Source of the DNA: CAVVEQ01 sp963747315
Lineage (GTDB): Bacteria; Chloroflexota; Anaerolineae; Anaerolineales; Anaerolineaceae
Direction: 5' to 3'
Length of the DNA: 64,000 nucleotides
NCBI GenBank assembly: GCA_963747315.1
Contig: CAVVEQ010000007.1
Location: 124,001-188,000 of the forward strand
Shown here: one piece after another, positions 61,318 to 64,000 of the stretch
Position numbering within the stretch: position 1 is the stretch's first letter
Layout: every line of letters begins with the position of its first letter
Notes under the pieces: generated by a model
Seen by the model: only the letters and a program-made list of their open reading frames with translations
Databases searched by the model: none
Told to the model about the DNA's origin: nothing
Translations under genes and position numbers: made by a program

Positions 61318-62589
61318 TCAAACTTGTCCCGGAATTATAACCGTCCCGGACGGGACAACGGCATTCTTGGGAATGATCACAATCCCGTCGCGGACAACGT
61401 AATTCTCGGCATCCACTTCCAGATCCTGGGGGAAGGGTTGTATGATCACATTCCGCCCGATGCGGGCGTTCTTATCGATGATTGCCCCTTCGATATGGCT
61501 GCCACTGCCGATCCCCATGACAACTTTGGCGGGGTCGGAATATTCGTAGCAGGGGTGGTTGTAATAATCGGCACCCATGATCACACTGTTTTTTATTAAC
61601 ACCCCTGAGTGGATCTGGCTGCGCAGCCCAATGACCGAATGGGAAATTTCCGCGGAATCGATACAGCAGCCCTCGGCCAACAGAACGTTTTCGAGGTGGC
61701 TGTTTGTGATGGTGGAGCCGGGCAGGAATCGCGGGTGGGTGAAGATTGGCCGGTCAGGATCGAAAAAATCGAAGGGCGGGTTGGGGATGGTAAGCGAAAG
61801 GTTGGTTTCGTAGAAGGAGCGGATGGTGCCGATATCCTCCCAATAGCCATCGAAACCGTAGCCCATGATCTTGCAAACGTCGATCGCGCCGGGGATGATG
61901 TGATTGCCGAAATCACTATAGGTGGTGGATTCCAGCAAATCGCAAAGGATCTCGGTGTTGAAGAGGTAGAGGCCCATCGAGCCCAGGTAGGGCCGGCGCT
62001 TATCATCCCGGCTGACCAACTTCTTGAGCACCTCGGGGTCTTTGGGTTTCTCGGCGAAGGCGGTGATGCGGTTCTGCTTATCCACTTTGAGGATACCGAA
62101 GCGCCCTGTATCCTCCTCAAAGACGGGCTGGACGGCAACAGTGACATCCGCCCCGGTATCCCAGTGGAAACGGGCCATCTTTTCGAAATCCATGCGGTAG
62201 AGCTGATCGCCGGAGAGGATGAGCACGTAGGGCAGGCGCGACGCGCGGATCTCGAAGAGCTGCTTGCGCACGGCATCGGCGGTGCCCTGGTACCAGTCGG
62301 TGGTGGCCACGGTCTGCTGCGATGCCCACAGTTGGATCCAGCCGGAATGGAAGGCGTCGAATTGGAAGGTGTTGGTGATGTGGCGGTGAAGCGAGACGGA
62401 GTTGAACTGGGTGAGGACGGCGATGTGGTGGATGCTGGAGTTGATGCAGTTGGAAATGGGGATATCAATAAGGCGGTACTTTCCGGCAAAGGGCACGGCG
62501 GGTTTGGCGCGTTGACGGGTGAGCGGGTAGAGGCGCGTGCCCCTGCCTCCGCCGAGGATGACACCCAGGATGTCGTTCATGGCAGGCAT
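61318..62589 (-). CDS. glgC: Glucose-1-phosphate adenylyltransferase
   Basis: Makes ADP-glucose, the committed step of glycogen synthesis; 423 residues. GGGRGTRLYPLTRQRAKPAVPFAGKYRLIDIPISNCINS is the nucleotide-binding start, WYQGTADAVRKQ and LSGDQLYRMD the catalytic region, FAEKPK the glucose-1-phosphate contact, and the C-terminal part is a left-handed beta-helix. The sequence looks closer to the plant/cyanobacterial type than to the E. coli type. GGAGG lies five bases before ATG 62589. No other glg genes are in the window. Confidence 0.95.
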   Translation of the reverse strand: MPAMNDILGVILGGGRGTRLYPLTRQRAKPAVPFAGKYRLIDIPISNCINSSIHHIAVLTQFNSVSLHRHITNTFQFDAFHSGWIQLWASQQTVATTDWYQGTADAVRKQLFEIRASRLPYVLILSGDQLYRMDFEKMARFHWDTGADVTVAVQPVFEEDTGRFGILKVDKQNRITAFAEKPKDPEVLKKLVSRDDKRRPYLGSMGLYLFNTEILCDLLESTTYSDFGNHIIPGAIDVCKIMGYGFDGYWEDIGTIRSFYETNLSLTIPNPPFDFFDPDRPIFTHPRFLPGSTITNSHLENVLLAEGCCIDSAEISHSVIGLRSQIHSGVLIKNSVIMGADYYNHPCYEYSDPAKVVMGIGSGSHIEGAIIDKNARIGRNVIIQPFPQDLEVDAENYVVRDGIVIIPKNAVVPSGTVIIPGQV

Positions 62590-62877
62590 GGCAACCTCCG
62601 GGAGGGAAGGAATGGCTTTCTGGGACTAAGGATACAGGATTGGAGGGGGAATGTCAAACGGGTCCCAGCCAGGCTTTCAGCCGCCTTTCCCTTCCTCTGG
62701 ATGGGGTCTCGGGCTTTGCGCTCGCCTTGCGGGAGGGCAGGGGAGGGGATGGGGTGAAATCACGTCGGGTGGATGCTTTCGGAGCGCAGGGAGGAAGCGG
62801 ACAATTGGGATGAGCGGGGTTATTCAGAGATACAATAACAGTTGCTCGGTTGATTTTCGAATGGCAGGGGAAAATTC
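62590..62877. other. Divergent intergenic region, no gene seen
   Basis: 288 bases between glgC (minus) and the MBL gene (plus). It has strand-biased purine/pyrimidine tracts (CTTTCCCTTCCTC near 62686 and a G-rich run near 62735-62757) that pair imperfectly and resemble a worn intergenic repeat. TACAAT near 62830 may be a -10 for the MBL gene. No reading frame with a ribosome site. Confidence 0.45.
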
Positions 62878-63564
62878 ATGAGCAATAAGATAATTACCAT
62901 TTCTCTCCCAATGCCCTTCCGGATGGGGCAGGTGAACTGTTTCCTGCTCGAGACCGCTGAAGGTCATCTCCTCATCGATACGGGATGCTCCACGGCGAGG
63001 AAAGAATTGCTGACAGTGCTGGATCGAACCGGCTGCACCCGGGATTCCCTCAAGCTCATTCTGCTTACCCACGGGGATTTTGACCACACCGGTAATGCGG
63101 CTTATCTACGCGAACCCTTTGAAGCCAGGATCGCCATGGGCGCGGCGGATGCGGCGATGGGTGAAAGGGGGGATATGTTCGCGGGCCGCAAGCAGCCGAA
63201 TGTCCTTGTCCGCTCGCTGGTCCCGCTCTTCACCGGGTTTGGCAAGTCCGAGCGCTTTTCGCCGGATATTGATCTTGAAGATGGTTTCGATCTTTCACCT
63301 TATGGATTGGAAGCCAGGGTGCACTCGCTGCCGGGTCATTCCGCCGGCTCCATGGGCATCCTCACCGGGAGCGGTGAGTTATTCTGCGGGGACCTGTTCG
63401 AAAACCTGAAAGACCCCACGTTCAACTCCCTGATGGACGATCCGCAGGCAGCCAGGGGAAGCGTCGAGAAATTGAAGGAGATGAAGATCTCCACGATCTA
63501 CCCGGGACACGGCCAGCCGTTTGACTGGGGGCAGGTGGCGGAGGAATGGATACCTTCGCAATAA
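62878..63564 (+). CDS. MBL-fold metallo-hydrolase
   Basis: A 228-residue metallo-beta-lactamase-fold hydrolase. Metal motifs: LTHGDFDHTGN, in which the second His of HxHxDH is Asp as in several sub-branches; LPGHSAG; FCGDLF; and YPGHGQP. A glyoxalase-II-like or thioester/phosphoester hydrolase role is possible but not decided. AGGGG precedes ATG 62878. The next gene starts 13 bases later, so the two form an operon. Confidence 0.88.
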   Translation: MSNKIITISLPMPFRMGQVNCFLLETAEGHLLIDTGCSTARKELLTVLDRTGCTRDSLKLILLTHGDFDHTGNAAYLREPFEARIAMGAADAAMGERGDMFAGRKQPNVLVRSLVPLFTGFGKSERFSPDIDLEDGFDLSPYGLEARVHSLPGHSAGSMGILTGSGELFCGDLFENLKDPTFNSLMDDPQAARGSVEKLKEMKISTIYPGHGQPFDWGQVAEEWIPSQ

Positions 63565-63577
63565 CGGTGAAAAGCCA

Positions 63578-64000
63578 ATGACGCCCTGGAAAATTGCCGC
63601 CTTCCTGATTCTCTCCCTCGTGCTCGCCTATATCTCGCGCAATTCGCTGCGCGCACCCCGCTCGCACGGGTTTTACCGTTTCTTCGCCTGGGAGTTCATC
63701 CTGGCGTTGTTCCTGCTCAATATCGATGCCTGGTTTCAAAACCCGCTCTCCTGGCACCAGCTCATCTCCTGGTTCCTGCTCATCGGGTGCATCGTCCCGC
63801 TTGTTTTCGGAATCCGCGCGCTGCGAAGCGGGGGAAAACCCACCCGGCAGCGGGAAGGCGAGCCCCAGCTCCTGGCGTTTGAGAAGACCTCCACCCTGGT
63901 GACCACCGGGATCTACCGCTACATCCGCCACCCGCTCTACAGCTCGCTCCTGTTGCTCGCCTGGGGGATATTCTTCAAAGCGCCATCCGGGTTGGGCTTG
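63578..64000 (+). CDS. Isoprenylcysteine carboxyl methyltransferase-like membrane protein (cut by window edge)
   Basis: An open frame from ATG 63578 to the window end, 141 codons, with no stop. About three to four hydrophobic helices (IAAFLILSLVLAYIS, FFAWEFILALFLLNI, LISWFLLIGCIVPLVFGI) precede TGIYRYIRHPLYSSLLLLAWG, the ICMT/PEMT-fold S-adenosylmethionine-binding entry also seen in the broken gene at 49.6-50.2 kb. The C-terminal Glu-Glu motif lies beyond the window. A membrane methyltransferase is likely; substrate unknown. Confidence 0.8.
   Translation, partial: MTPWKIAAFLILSLVLAYISRNSLRAPRSHGFYRFFAWEFILALFLLNIDAWFQNPLSWHQLISWFLLIGCIVPLVFGIRALRSGGKPTRQREGEPQLLAFEKTSTLVTTGIYRYIRHPLYSSLLLLAWGIFFKAPSGLGL

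Noticed and set aside
61609..62757. A 382-codon plus-strand frame opposite glgC
   Set aside because: Antisense shadow of a complete ADP-glucose pyrophosphorylase gene; composition is that of a reverse-frame translation.

Overview
The window looks like a chromosomal segment of a Chloroflexota bacterium, probably an Anaerolineae relative. This is inferred from gene content and style: GC-rich coding DNA, Thr/Pro-rich lipoproteins with a short LAAC-type lipobox, an NBR1-type Ig domain lipoprotein, DUF3052, DegV and GT-C-like membrane proteins, a linked dnaG-rpoD pair, and a full 14-gene nuoA-N operon. No 16S rRNA or other decisive marker is present, so the placement is an inference. There is no CRISPR array, prophage, insertion sequence or recognisable defence island.

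Left part (1-8.2 kb): a lipoprotein cut by the window edge, a broken alpha/beta hydrolase, a broken NBR1-Ig lipoprotein, a pirin, a c-di-GMP pair (broken GGDEF gene and intact HD-GYP gene), a TetR-led operon of two NAD(P)-dependent dehydrogenases with a clear promoter/operator, and a DegV lipid-binding protein. Next (8.2-17.5 kb) is a minus-strand cluster headed by a GntR/UTRA regulator: APC permease, metallophosphoesterase, nucleotidyltransferase-like gene, HisC-like aminotransferase, FGGY sugar kinase and a degenerate NERD membrane protein. It diverges from an atypical D-Ala-D-Ala-ligase-like ATP-grasp gene. Three GGTATA boxes sit in the shared control region. This is the best candidate here for an undescribed pathway.

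Middle part (17.7-49.4 kb): surE; the phosphate regulon phoB-phoR-pstSCAB with a PhoP-box-like array before pstS; a threonine/serine dehydratase; dnaG and rpoD; a large GT-C-like membrane protein; respiratory complex I nuoABCDEFGHIJKLMN followed by a DUF3052 gene; and rho overlapping a LysM/M23 envelope peptidase. This 37 kb shows no frame disruption.

Right part (49.5-64 kb): a short stretch of damaged genes (isoprenylcysteine-methyltransferase-like, Fe-S protein, YccF), then gatC-gatA, an esterase lipoprotein divergent from tRNA-Pro(TGG), a small unknown gene, a GT2 glycosyltransferase, rnhB, a RimI-like acetyltransferase, a SWIM zinc-finger protein, a P2A-type (Ca2+-like) ATPase, glgC, an MBL-fold hydrolase and a second methyltransferase cut by the right edge.

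Two features run across the window. First, 14 single-base indels fall in nine genes, all within 0.3-12.5 kb and 49.5-52.8 kb; each is repaired by moving one base, so they are either local assembly errors or recent decay. Second, several genes have a -10 hexamer only 6-7 nt before the start codon, which implies leaderless mRNAs.
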